NCBI GenBank assembly: GCA_021521415.1
Contig: JAIQDT010004230.1
Coordinates: 186,001-250,000, forward strand
From: Bidens hawaiensis
Lineage: Eukaryota; Streptophyta; Magnoliopsida; Asterales; Asteraceae
Reading direction: 5' to 3'
Length of the DNA stretch: 64,000 nt
The notes beneath the pieces are model-generated. The model did no database searches and was not told where the DNA came from. It worked only from the letters and a program-made list of their open reading frames with translations. The translations under genes were made by a program, and so were the position numbers. Below, in pieces: positions 1 to 10,537 of this stretch (its first letter is position 1; each line of letters starts with the position of its first letter).

Positions 1-380
1 AAAGTGTGCCCGGCAGCACTGTTCCTTGCTTGAGTTGAACCTTGCTCGATGTTACTTAGAGATATTCCATTAAACCATCAAGCCTACTTGGACCAATGTA
101 TTATTAAAGAGTACCTTGCCTGGTCTTCCAATCACTTGGCTTCATGAGCTTGGTTAGCCAAAAGCTTACTCGGAAGTGAACCTTACTTGGCTATGAAGAA
201 CAGACTTGCTTGATAAAGTGATCCTTGTCCGGATTTGCATAAACTAGTGAACCTTGCCCGGTAATACACCAATTTGCAAACCCCGCCCGGATATCCACTA
301 AAGAAGAATTCTAGAAGATAGCCTTGCCCGATAGAAAAAATATCATGCCCGACTAAGTAAAAGCTTGCTCGGAAGTCTAA
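1..380. repeat. Degenerate tandem array of a CTTGCCCGG-type motif
   Basis: The motif recurs about every 24-35 bases in variants such as CTTGCCCGG, CTTGCTCGG, CTTGTCCGG, CCCGCCCGG, CTTGCCTGG and CTTACTTGG, usually followed by an A/T-rich spacer. No reading frame runs through it. It lies directly before a Ty3 reverse transcriptase fragment but is not coding, so it is either a separate repeat or noncoding DNA of another element. The left edge is outside the window. Confidence 0.6.
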
Positions 381-481
381 GGTGTGATAGGATCCATACT
401 TAGCAAATTCTGAGGAGGTTGAGAAGATTCCAATCTTCCATATATCTCTCTTAGGTCAAATCTTTGACTCAACAAGGTTTT

Positions 482-1940
482 TTCATTTTGATTAACCAAT
501 GCATATGCGGTATTCATGGACCTTATGAACCATGTTTGTAAACCATACATGGATAAATTTATTATTGTTTTTATTGATGATATCCTGATCTATTCGAAAA
601 TCGAATACGACCACAAGAAGCATCTACATGTTATTCTTGATACTTTGAGAAAAGAACAACTTTATGCCAAGTTCTCGAAATGCATTTTTTTGTTAAAAGA
701 AGTTCAATTTCTTGGTCATATCATGAACGACAGAGGTATACATGTCGATCCAGCCAAAATCAAAGCCGTCAAGAATTGGAAAACTTCGACTTTTCCCACT
801 AAAGTTCGATCATTCCTTGGTTTAGCGGGTTACTACCGTTGTTTCATTCGAAATTTGTTGAAACTTGCTTTACCCCTCACTGCATTAACTCACAAGGGTA
901 AACCTTATGAGTGGAGGTCAAACACAAGAATAATACTTCCATACCTTAAAGGACATGTTTTGCATTTCTCCGATTTTAATTTAACCCGAAGGCAATGATG
1001 ACATCGTCATCTTTTGCGATGCTTCTAACCAATGTATCGGTTGATTTCTCATGTAATGAGGCAACCTAAGGTTCACGAGAAAAATTACACGACACACGAT
1101 ATCGATCTCGGTGCAGTCGTATTTTCCTTGAAAATGTGGAGATACTACCTTTACGGAACCAAATGTGTGATATTCACCAACCACAAGAGTCATCAACACA
1201 TCTTTGACCAAAAAGAACTCAACATGTGTCAACGACGATGGGCTAACTTACTTAGTGACTATGGTGTGAGACTCATTACATTCCGGGCCAAGTGAATGTC
1301 GTGGCCGATGCCCTTAGTCGAAAGAGACATGTTAAATCTATCTTGCTTAATAGTGTTGTTGACCAAGTTGATATCCTTTATTGTATCTTTGAAGCTTAAC
1401 ACGTCTCTGTCACCGAAGGTAACACGTATGACTAGATATCATGTGTAGCCGAACTTCAGCTTGAAACTAAATGAACTGGCTTGTTATATTTCTTAAATCG
1501 TTTATGGATTCCTTATCGTGACGATCTTCGCAGTTTCATCCTAGATGAAGCTAATAAGTCACGACACTCGGTACACCCCGGTGCGAATAAGATGTATTTC
1601 GATCATCGTTCCATTTATTGGTGGCCTAGAATGAAGAAGGACATAGGCGTTTATGTGTCTAATGTCTTGCGTGCTTTAAAGTTAAAGCTGAGCATCAAAA
1701 AACTTTTGGTTTGCTCGAGCAACCTCCGATTACCGAGTTGAAATGGGATGACATCGTTGTGGATTTCATCACTAAACTTCCCGCTGCTCGAGATCAGAAT
1801 GATAGTATTTGGGTGATCTTCGATTGGTTAATCAAAGCAGCTCATTTTATCCCATTAGAGAGAAGTATTCAGTTGAACAACTTGCTACGCTTTATGTCAA
1901 GCATATTGTTTGTCGTCATGGAGTACTGTTGACTATCATA
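482..1940 (+). pseudogene. Ty3-type (chromovirus-like) pol fragment: RT, RNase H, integrase
   Basis: The order is as in Ty3 pol. The fragment begins inside the RT at the LTNA motif, followed by the catalytic [10 protein letters not shown] block (about 565-600) and the FLGLAGYYR motif. An RNase H region comes next (about 1005-1320), with CDAS and, at its end, ADALSRK in another frame. An H2C2-type integrase zinc region follows (about 1565-1680, YWWPRMKKDI), then the start of the integrase core (about 1711-1930, IVVDFITKLP and WVIFDWLIKAAHF). Gag, protease and the rest of the integrase are missing. Stops and frameshifts break it into at least four frames, so it is inactive. The first residues before LTNA are damaged where the fragment meets the upstream motif array. 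Confidence 0.9.
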
Positions 1941-1998
1941 TATTAACATGATGGTCTTTTCACCTCGAATTTATGAATTTCAATTCCTAAAATATTGT

Positions 1999-2436
1999 AG
2001 TGGGCCTTATCCAGATCTAATATTTCAATATCCGAATAGTTATGTACTAAAATAATTAGGGACTGATAATCAATTTCCAATAATCGACATATATTCTAAA
2101 ATGCAAGGAACGTATTAGAGACTTAAGAATAACAATTCACGTATAAGACCCTATTAGTGACTTATACTTGGTCTCAAATGTCTTTTCCGTAGAAAATGAT
2201 ATAAGACCGACTTTCAGTCTCCTATACCTGATCGTCATTCAACCATTAGTGATAAAAGTAATAGTGTTCAGTTCCAGTTTTGAACATATAGTATATAGAA
2301 CTTATTTTTCAGTTGTGAAAAAATATTGGGATTACTTTCATGTAACTTATATTAGTGATTGCTCCAGTCTCCAACAAATGAAGGAATATGTTAGAGATTA
2401 ATAATCATCTTAGTTATGGTCTGGATAAGGTCCACT
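1999..2436. mobile_element. Non-autonomous TIR element, 438 bp
   Basis: The left end AGTGGGCCTTATCCAGATC and the reverse complement of the right end, AGTGGACCTTATCCAGACC, match over about 19 bases with two differences. The interior is A/T-rich and noncoding. A TA at either edge would allow a Tc1/mariner-like TA duplication, but no longer target duplication is seen, so the superfamily is open. Confidence 0.6.
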
Positions 2437-3187
2437 AAACATTAACAGTGTTTATGTAATAACTATTACTATATATAAACATATGATAAAAATAATTGAG
2501 TAAGATATATTATTTAATAATTACAAATTATATTTATAAAATGTATTTGTAAAATATTTAAATAATAACAAATATCAAACAAGCCAAGCTTCAGCTTGAC
2601 AAGCTTCAAGCTTTAGCGATACAACTCTAAACGAGTTGAGCTCACGCCCTCTTAAATTAAAACAAGTCATGTTATAGCCTAAAGGCTTTTATATGAGTAT
2701 AATTATAGGGCTTTTTATTCTGTTTTTTTGTTGTAATTAATGATCTTATTTAGGATATTTTTGATGATTTGCTTTTCTAGAGTACCATTGGTAATGACGG
2801 TTCAGTCATATATACATCGAACGTATCAAGAATTTATGGAATATGAAGCACATGCTCTATCTTCAGGGAATCATTAATCATCTAAAACTGATAGTCTCAT
2901 TTATGTTTAAAGTTCCAATTTTGAGTTCATCTTGCTGTACTATTAAAACAATACAAGATTTTTAAATGACCTTTAATTAGCATGTTCACATAGGCTTCCA
3001 AATCATTCGGTACACATCTATAGAAATGACATATAATTCACTAATTAATATTTTCTAGAATCATAAACTCACAAATTAATGTTTTCTATAATCATAACAA
3101 ACTATTTCTTTTTCAGTTGTTTAAAAACCGATTTTGACCACAAATAATTATTTATAACTAATTCTGTATTCTCTTTTTTAGTATGAC
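2437..3187. other. Intergenic A/T-rich stretch, nothing recognised
   Basis: No open frame with family motifs, no RNA gene and no clear repeat boundaries were seen. It probably contains old unclassified repeat sequence. Confidence 0.4.
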
Positions 3188-3189
3188 TA

Positions 3190-4016
3190 CTCCCTCCATC
3201 CCATTATAAGTGTCCACATTTCCTTTTTATTTGTCTCATTACAAGTGTCCACTTTCAAAATTTATTAATCAATTTCCAAGTTTACCATTAAACACACACA
3301 ACTAACATTAATAAACAATATTGATGAACCCAGTGGCGAGGTGGCGGAACTATATTCATAGAGGGGGGCGAAAAACTTTAGATTAATCATAAGCTCAAAC
3401 ACATAACAAAATAAAATAAAAAAACCAACTTTTTTACACTATATAAAGATTATATATTAAAAAAAACAGTTTCTACAAATAAATGACAAAAAAATCATAT
3501 GATGTTTTATTGCGGGATAATACTTCCTCACATTAAGGCTAATTCATTAAACTAGCCGATAATGAAATAATTAATAATCAAATAAATGAATAAACAATAA
3601 TACAAATTGAAAATCAAACTTTGGAGCCAATGATTTTATCATTTTCAAGAGTATAATAAACTTTCTAGTAACTTATTATATTGTAATGGTGCCAGTGAGT
3701 TTACACCCATTCATTTTATCATTTTCAAGAATATAATAAGTCACTTGTTTTCTTGCTATCCATCTTTTCATCTCACTGTAAAAGAAAAAAAAAACCAGAA
3801 ACTTCGAATCTATAGAGCAACTGAACCTATAAAATCAATTTCTAAACCCAAAATCAGGGTGGGCCACAACCCCTCCGTGCCCCATATATGTTCCGCCCAT
3901 GGATGTACCCATTTTTCAATGTATTATTGTCGTTTGGTAAGGAAAAAAAGTAATTATTCAATTCATTTTAAACTTTGTGTTTTTCAAACTTGGACACTTA
4001 TAATGGGACGGGGGAG
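3190..4016. mobile_element. Stowaway-type MITE, interrupted by a hAT-like insertion
   Basis: The left end CTCCCTCCATCCCATTATAA and the inverted right end CTCCCCCGTCCCATTATAAG are the classic Stowaway (Tc1/mariner) termini, continuing into GTGTCCA on both sides. TA dinucleotides at 3188-3189 and 4017-4018 fit the expected target duplication. Without the 571-bp insertion at 3331-3901 the element is about 250 bp, a usual size for the family. Confidence 0.88.
3331..3901. mobile_element. hAT-like non-autonomous element nested in the Stowaway MITE
   Basis: The ends carry imperfect inverted repeats of the CAGTGGCGGAAC type: the left has an extra GAGGTG, and the right reads CATGGGCGGAAC inverted. 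The flanks give an 8-bp near duplication, GATGAACC at 3323-3330 and GATGTACC at 3902-3909 (7 of 8). Eight-base duplications are typical of hAT transposition. The same GGCGGA-type ends occur in the insertions at 20394-20985 and 21584-22498, suggesting one broad family. No transposase is encoded. Confidence 0.7.
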
Positions 4017-4131
4017 TATTATTTTAACAATTCAATAATTTGTATAACAATTTCACATACCACAATTTATATATATTTTTGTTACATCTTGTGATTTTAC
4101 AGAGAACAAGGTAAAGAATTCTTATGAGAGT

Positions 4132-4426
4132 GGAAGGGGCACTCATGGGTATTACCCATGCACCGGTCAATCACGCGCTGCCATCTCATTTCTACCCTCT
4201 TGTACCCATAAATCACAATATCACTGGCGACACCTACCCACAAATACCCTAGAACATTTATATGTAATAATAATAAATAACACACATTTATGTTTTCCAA
4301 CATTCATATATTCTTTATGGCAAAGGTTTGCCATGAAATGCAATTTGGCAATCTACCACATGGGTCGGGGTGGGTTTGCTTTATGGGTTGGAACCCATGA
4401 AGCTTACCCTTGCATGTGCCCCTTCC
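4132..4426. mobile_element. Small TIR element (GGAAGGGGCAC ends)
   Basis: GGAAGGGGCAC at the left is repeated in inverted form at the right (GTGCCCCTTCC). Subterminal blocks ATGGGTATTACCCAT and AACCCATGAAGCTTACCC add partial pairing. It is about 295 bp with no coding capacity. No confident target duplication was found, so the superfamily is not assigned. Confidence 0.5.
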
Positions 4427-5156
4427 CCTCTGATATCTAAATATATATAACGTTTGAAATATTTCTCATCCATGTGTAAGATGGGCCAGAATCCTAGTAT
4501 ATTAATATGACTATCACATATTGATTTCTACGTTTTTATATTGAATAAAGATAGTCCAAAACCTCACCAGCCGAATATTCAAGAGCAAATCAAAGTCTGA
4601 ATGATAAAATGGATTGCATATGCTTTTGAAAAATTATTACTTTCTGGATTGCAAATTTTGTTCAATGAAATTCTTGGTAATTGAATGTAGAGCATACTTC
4701 GGTATGTGGCTGATCATTTCCAAGAAGGATATTTCCCGTACGAAAAATTTATCATTTTGTAATTTTTCTGCATAACATTTAGGTGTATTAATGTTCATGC
4801 ATGTCGTAGAACATTATTGTTTGTTTGCCTCGAATCCGCGTTGATATTCCCTGCGCAACATGAATTTTTTTTTCATTGTTTAGCGCATTGCAACGTGCAT
4901 GGGCCAGATACTACTTTAAGTTAAAAGGTAGATAGATTACAGATTACAATGGAAATAAACAAAAATTGATAAGACTCGGAGGAAGAACCTGAAGAAACCT
5001 AAAACTCACTTAAAACACAAAATAACACTCACTCATTGAACAAAATGACTTGGAAACAAAACAGACTGAACTCTAGGCTTAATAGCCCATTATCGAACAA
5101 ATACAGGAGACCAATAATTAATACAAGACACACTTAATATAAAGAAACTAATAACC
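4427..5156. other. 3' flank of the UGT gene, no feature recognised
   Basis: A/T-rich sequence without an open frame carrying known motifs. The UGT is on the minus strand, so its 3' untranslated region and polyadenylation site must lie here, but no unambiguous end could be picked. Confidence 0.35.
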
Positions 5157-6534
5157 CTAACAAGCCTTATGGTCTTTCCATTGTTGAGTTAATTTCAAGA
5201 AATCAACACGAGAGCAACCACCATCCTTCACCGCAGCCTTTGCCCTTCCACTCAACTCCCAAACTCGATCTCTCACCGCTCTCCCTTCCTCACCGTCCAT
5301 TAACTTCCTAACCATTTCCTCCAGCGCCTCTGCAGTCACAAACCTGTCCGCGGACATAGTCAACCACAACGCCACAGCACCCTATTCATCTTCTGCTCCG
5401 CGTACAACTGCCAAGCCACCATTGGCACACCACAAACCACCGCCTCAAGCGACGAGCCCCACCCACAATGACTCACAAATCCACCCACCGACTCATGACT
5501 AAGTATAGCCAGCTGAGGCGCCCAGTTTTTCACCACCAGACCCCTATCCTTAGTCCGGTTTAAAAACCCTTGAGGAAGAATCTCATCAAGGTCAAACTCT
5601 TTACCACCACCCGCACTAGGGTTACACACCGTCCACAAAAATCTTTGCCCGCTTTTCTCTAACCCCAGAACTATTTCCGCCAACTGTTCCTTTTTAAACA
5701 CGCCCATACTCCCAAAGCACAAAAACACTACACTTTTACCTGGCTGTGTTTTCAGCCATTCTAAACATAACTCCTTTCCATCAGCAGCAATATTATCCTT
5801 TTGATCTCCACTCGCGGTCAGCGGCCCTATAAGACAAATAGGCATGCATTTACCTTCCAGGAGAGCTTGAGCAGCCCTTTGTTCCAAGACCAAGAAACTG
5901 TTTACAAAGATACCCGAAACTTTCGCTATGTTAGCTCCGGTTTTTAACAATTTCTTATAGGAGTTGCTAGCCCTGTCAAATAATGCTGGGGGCATGTATG
6001 AAGAATGGATCCTAGGTGTCCCAGGAACTTCAAAGAAGACATCGAGATCTTGAATGCTTTTCGAGGTGGTTTTGTGGATGGTTGGGAGATGTAACAAGAC
6101 ACATAAGCCAGAAGCAGAACCAGTGAACAAGTAATAAGTAGGTAGGTGGAGACTAATTTTAGAAACTTGAAAAGCTGCGTCTAAAAAGAAATCAAGGATG
6201 ACAGCTTTGATGTGTGACATGGCCGCAAGGGTGTCGTGGACGACCGGGTTGTAAAGCTCGGGGACCCGAAAGAACGGTCTACGAAATCAGAAGAGAAGTC
6301 TGGTGGAAGAGTGAGAGCGGGGAGGTTGTGGAAGGTGATCATGGCACTGGCACTGACACTGACACTGCTAATGTATTTACTGCTTGCGGATTCGGAAGGT
6401 GTTGGGATTACGAGAATGATAATGGAGAGTGACGGGTGGTGCGTGTGGATGAGTTTCCCGATCTCCACCATGGCAACTATATGGTTCACTCCCATCGAAG
6501 GATACAGAATCACCTTACCAGCCCCGGATTCCAT
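5157..6534 (-). CDS. UDP-glycosyltransferase, UGT88-like, with two single-base frameshifts
   Basis: A plant family 1 glycosyltransferase. These soluble enzymes move glucose or another sugar from a UDP-sugar to small acceptors; UGT88 members often act on flavonoids and chalcones, but the acceptor cannot be read from sequence. The first ATG with good N-terminal similarity is at 6534 (MESGAGKVILYPSMGVNH). His18 is the expected catalytic base and the Asp in AVILDFF, near residue 116, its partner. The 44-residue PSPG donor-binding box begins WAPQLAIL and ends AEQ, giving Glu43 and Gln44. It has HCGWGS where HCGWNS is usual. One base is missing near 6267-6274 (a short T-run on the coding strand) and one near 5376-5382. 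Allowing for both, the length is about 459 residues, normal for the family, with no intron. Either the gene is a young pseudogene or the assembly has indel errors; residue conservation is otherwise good on both sides of each break. Confidence 0.92.
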
Positions 6535-6670
6535 ATTTGGTTTCGCCAAAAAGAAAATAAACAGAAACCAGATACAAATTAATTAGAGATAATAATGAGA
6601 ATATTAATTTTTTTCATTCCATAAAACCTACTTTATAGACACTAAAGTTGTACGTTTGATATGGAGCGAA
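6535..6670 (-). promoter_or_regulatory. UGT 5' untranslated/promoter region, proximal part (copy 1)
   Basis: This stretch immediately upstream of the UGT start is matched closely at 11589-11710. The match begins about 14 bases before the ATG and includes CAGATACAAATTAATTAGAG and CCTACTTTATAGACAC. The continuation of the shared sequence is displaced to 7831 by an insertion. No defined cis-element or start site was identified with confidence. Confidence 0.5.
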
Positions 6671-7830
6671 TGGATGACGTAACAAAAAACTGTTACTCTT
6701 ACCCGAAACCAAAGTCGCAAAAGCCGTTAGGCGGTCCCTAGACGGCCGACCTCTTTGGAGGGAGTAATCAAAGAGTACTCGGACATTGTAAATACAAAGA
6801 AAATTAACATTTGGTTATTATATATATGTCAAATATCATAAGTTTACTAATATTTATAACAAAATAGGTGAATATCAATATAAATAAAAGAAATATATTT
6901 TTAAATATAAAATATTCTAAAAATTACTAATCATTAATTAAAAAAATGATATTTGTTCTTTAATATTATTGAAATAACAATTATGTTTTATTTGTTTTTA
7001 AGTCAAAATCGGTCCAAGTTCACCAATAAGATGTGATTCTGGCTGAGATTGACCACATTTGACTGATTCTTAGTAACTAGGCGGATTTACAGAAACTCGC
7101 CTCGATGACATACCTTGTAGCGAGTACTCGGCCTTGTAATCCTACTTTTACAACATTGCCCGAAACCCAAAAAAACTCATACGTGAACCCGAACTAACCC
7201 AACTCGAAGAACCCGAACCCGAACCCGAACCCGAACCAAAGTTATTCCGGTTGGTTCTTGGGTTTGAGTTACAAGATTTGGGTAAACCCGAATAAACTTT
7301 TAGTTTTGAAATTAAATATATTTTTATGCATAATAGGCTAAGTCTTGACCATTAAAGTTATCAGAATTTGGCTCTAATCGACTGTTTTCATTCTAACTAT
7401 TATGGAATGATTGCTTAATATTAATTTATGTTTTCCGTTTATTACTAATAGCAACTGTAATCGAACAACCAAATCACGCCTTATTATGGTTCGATTTAGT
7501 TTTACTCTTCTTTTGAATTGTTTTATCAAGTTAAGTTAATTTATTGTTTGATTATTTGTGTTATAAGCAAAAAAGAATATGTTGTTTTACTTTTAACATT
7601 ATAATTTATAAAAAAAATTTGGTTTTTTTTTCTATGATACTCGAAACCCTATTAACCCAACCCGAAAAACCCTGAACCCGAATAACCTGAACCCGAATAA
7701 CCCGTGAGATATCTGAGTTGAGTTTCGGGTCAAAATTTAAAACTTTGAAACCCGAATAACCCGACCAGAAAAACCAAAACCCGAAAAACAAACCCGAAGA
7801 ACACCCCTACGTCCATATTTGAGCAAGGAA
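6671..7830. mobile_element. About 1.16-kb insertion, rich in CCCGAA repeats, in the UGT upstream region
   Basis: Compared with the second copy at 11589-12080, copy 1 is interrupted after 6670 and resumes at 7831, so the sequence between is an insertion here or a deletion there. It carries clusters of CCCGAA/CCCGAATAA near 7140-7290 and 7640-7800, a pattern common in plant non-autonomous DNA elements. The right edge reads GAACACCCCTAC. Clear terminal inverted repeats and a perfect target duplication were not resolved. Confidence 0.5.
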
Positions 7831-8004
7831 ACAAAGGGGATACTAAAGTTGTACGTGACATATGCTGCTAATGTTATTTTAACACTTACACAGTACTTGT
7901 AGTACATGAAGATAATTTAATTTTGTGAGTACTGTTGTGAAGTAAGGTATTATATGTGGATCATATTGTTTCATCATTTACGTCTCTTAATAAGTGGTTA
8001 TAGA
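7831..8004. repeat. UGT upstream region, distal part (copy 1 of the duplication)
   Basis: The segment beginning ACAAAGGGGATACTAAAGTT is matched at 11706 onward, including GTGGATCATATTGTT and TTTACGTCTCTT. Beyond 8005 both copies continue into the left end of the same hAT-like element, so the duplication took place after that element was already in the locus. Confidence 0.7.
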
Positions 8005-8187
8005 TACGGCGGTAAACGGAACAAACAGTTAGTAAATTGTTATTTGACGGGTAGTTCGTCTATGTCTGTTTGTTTAATAAATAAACGAGTATTACATGAA
8101 CAAGAAATTTTGTTTGATTAGTTAAATAAAACAAACATGAACAGGGCTCATGTTCTTTCAATTGTTTTCGTGAACGTTCGATAATGT

Positions 8188-8861
8188 CAGGGCCGTCTCC
8201 GAAAATCTCTAAAAGATCGAGGACCCGGGGCTAATAGAAAATGGGCCTCCAAAATAAATACTCATTACTCCACTATAAAAAGTAAATAATACGACGATAA
8301 TTACGATAGCAATAAACAAAACAAAAGTATAGTATAGTATCAAAATAGTTTAATTTAGACACTTAAACGAATGTTGAAATTATTCTACCTTTTTAGTTTT
8401 TAAATCAAAAAGTCTTTCTTTAAATATTTGTAAAAGAAGATGATATAACTACTAACACGAGTTCTAATAAGAATTAAACTCATGTTGTAGGCCCTATTAA
8501 TGAAAATGAAAAAAGTAATGGCTCTTTATCATTTTTAGTTTATATTGAACATGAACCTAAAACTTAATGAGATCTAGAGTTGCTTTAAACAAATAAAAAA
8601 AGAAGAAAATAAATGGTAGATCGTAGATGCAAGATTTTGAAATAAAAAAATAAAGAAAATAAAATAGTAGATGCAAGATTTGAACCTAGGTATGTCATTT
8701 TAGATAAAGAGGTTTCATCAATTGAGCTAGGTCAATATATTGAAGCCTAAAGAATTGTATATTATATATATATGAATGTTGGAAATTTTTGTGGGCCTTA
8801 AAAATTGTTGGGCCTGGGGCTGTAGCCCTCTCTGCCCTTCTTATGGGTCGGGCCGGGCCTG
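8188..8861. mobile_element. hAT-type non-autonomous element with CAGGGCCG ends, 674 bp
   Basis: The ends CAGGGCCGTC and CAGGCCCGGC (right end inverted) agree at 8 of 10 positions. Flanking octamers GATAATGT (8180-8187) and GGTAATGT (8862-8869) agree at 7 of 8. The paralogous site at about 12068 reads AGTAATGTGTTGATAAAC uninterrupted, an empty site that confirms the insertion and its boundaries. GGGCC-rich ends are common in plant hAT MITEs. A tRNA-like segment lies inside. Confidence 0.82.
8640..8735 (-). other. tRNA-like segment with Pol III box A and box B inside the hAT element
   Basis: On the minus strand, TAGCTCAATTGATG (8716-8729) resembles box A and GGTTCAAATC (8677-8686) box B, with 30 bases between them, as in a tRNA. 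A run of T follows at 8642-8648. The cloverleaf is degenerate: the acceptor and D stems pair poorly, so it is not a functional tRNA gene. It is probably a tRNA-derived piece captured by the transposon. Confidence 0.5.
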
Positions 8862-9280
8862 GGTAATGTGTTCATAAACATTTTTTCATGTTCATATGAA
8901 TATGTTCATGAAAGTTTTTTATTTTATTTTATTTTTTTTTAAATTTAGTTATTTTATCTAAACGTTTTGTATTATCTAATTTATTACCCATAACATAAAA
9001 AGGAAAATGTATTCTGACATTGTTTTTACATTGTTCACATTTCCTTTCTTATTATTCACATTGACAAATACATCAATCTCAATGTTTAGGCTCCGTCGAT
9101 TTTTTTGTGTTTGTTAACCAACCGTGAACATTCATTTCCTTAATGAGCATACACAAATATAAATTCTTGTTCGATAAGTGTTTGTGAACTGTTCGTAAAC
9201 GCATTATTTCCTTAACAAACGAGTACATGAACAAGGCCTAGCCCGTGTCCGTTCGATTCGTTTGCCGCCCTAATTACAGA

Positions 9281-9698
9281 TCAATAGATACCTCGGCAGC
9301 TCCTGATCTGAAATTAAAAAAAAAACCTGTAGGTTATAACGAGTAACGAAATATATAAACTAAACAATGATTTACGTTATTATAATAACCTAGCAAAAGT
9401 AGAGCATTAAAATTAAATATCATCATAGCTAATGACTAATCGATGATTTGTAAACTTTTTCGTAGCACTCTTGACAACAAATTGTATGATCACCTCTTCA
9501 TAGTTTTTGTTATCTAAGATTTCGTTCCCTATAGCTAGCTTAGCCCATCATTAAGTCTTTCTTGGTACATTGTGTAACGATGACTTGGTCGTCACTCTTC
9601 TCACGTATGATCTTTTGCCTTGGTCAACTATCAACGTTCACCATAGATGGAGTGGGCTTGGAATCCAATCAGCCTATGTTTTGTTTATTTAATTTTTT
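9281..9698. other. Intergenic, nothing recognised
   Basis: A/T-rich sequence between the hAT-like element and the fold-back element. Short open frames have no recognisable motif. Confidence 0.35.
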
Positions 9699-9865
9699 TT
9701 ATAAAATCGGGATGAAAATAAAAAATTTTGGTTTTTTTACCTTTTAAAAATTTTCATTTTCTTTTGCTTTAAAGTTTTTTTTAAAATTCTTGAAAAAGGT
9801 TTTTTTTATGACCTAAAATGATTTTCAAAGTTTTCAGTTTCAAAAATGTTCTCTTAAGATCCTCA

Positions 9866-9915
<50 letters not shown>

Positions 9916-10065
9916 TAAGAATCCAAAGAGAACCCTTGGCGAACCATTTTGAACCACTAAAAACACCTTTAAAAATATTTAAAAAAAATCATAAAACAAA
10001 AAATAACAAAAATTTTGAAAAAGTAAAAAAACCAAAATTCTTATATTTCATTCCCGTTTTGTAAC
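9699..10065. mobile_element. Fold-back element with an (AT)n centre
   Basis: The left arm (about 9699-9865) and right arm (about 9915-10065) are inverted copies. Matching blocks include GGTTTTTTTACC near 9730 against its inverse near 10025-10035, and GTTCTCTTAAGATCCTCACC against its partner around 9915-9940. The arms meet at a long AT microsatellite, so nearly the whole element could form one hairpin. No coding capacity and no certain target duplication. Confidence 0.6.
9867..9914. repeat. (AT)n microsatellite
   Basis: An uninterrupted AT run of about 48 bases at the symmetry centre of the fold-back element. It is expected to be length-polymorphic. Confidence 0.95.
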
Positions 10066-10537
10066 ATCTTGAAAAATGCCATAATTATTTTTGGGTTAGT
10101 ATGTCAAACTTTGATAATATGAGGACCCAAAAATAATTTGATAATAAATATGGTAAATAAATAATATATATGGAATATAATAAGTTAGAAGAATTCATAT
10201 TAAGAAAATGTGGAAGGATTTCCATCCTACATGGAAAGTAGGAAGAAAATGGAATTCCTTTCCAAGGATATAAATAAGGAAAATAAATCTCATCCCACAT
10301 GGAAAGTGGGATAAATTTGGAAGCTATTTATAAGAGATGGAGTTTCCATAATAATATTCTTTTACGAATAGCATGCACCAAGTGGTTCTAGCGGATGGTG
10401 CGGAGAACCCAACGCGCACGGGCTCGGGCAAGGGCGTTGGGCGCAATGTGGCGCTTTGATGGCGCACTTTTGCACTTTTGGATAGTGGAAGCGAGGTCAA
10501 AAAGTGGCAAGATGTAAAAGTACAAGGACTATCAAGA

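Larger units (their letters stand above)
8005..9272. mobile_element. hAT-like element with GGCGGTAAACG-type ends, carrying a nested hAT
   Basis: The left end TACGGCGGTAAACGGAAC and the inverted right end TAGGGCGGCAAACGAATCG are similar. The flanks GTTATAGA (7997-8004) and ATTACAGA (9273-9280) agree at 6 of 8 positions. The interior has many AAACGAACATGAAC-type repeats, seen again near 24400-24560. It is noncoding. Its left part is repeated in the second copy of the UGT upstream region (about 11894-12080). An insertion at 8188-8861 accounts for about half of its length. Confidence 0.6.

Noticed and set aside
482..1940. Endogenous pararetrovirus
   Set aside because: Integrase zinc-binding and core motifs follow the RNase H, which fits Ty3 elements and not caulimovirids.
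6214..6586. Plus-strand open frames opposite the UGT N-terminus
   Set aside because: They are antisense shadows of the UGT; no family motif and no start context of their own.
7140..7290. Telomere-like repeat
   Set aside because: The unit is CCCGAA, not the plant telomere CCCTAAA; it belongs to the insertion in the UGT upstream region.
8640..8735. A functional tRNA gene
   Set aside because: Boxes A and B are present but the acceptor and D stems do not pair, and it lies inside a hAT element.
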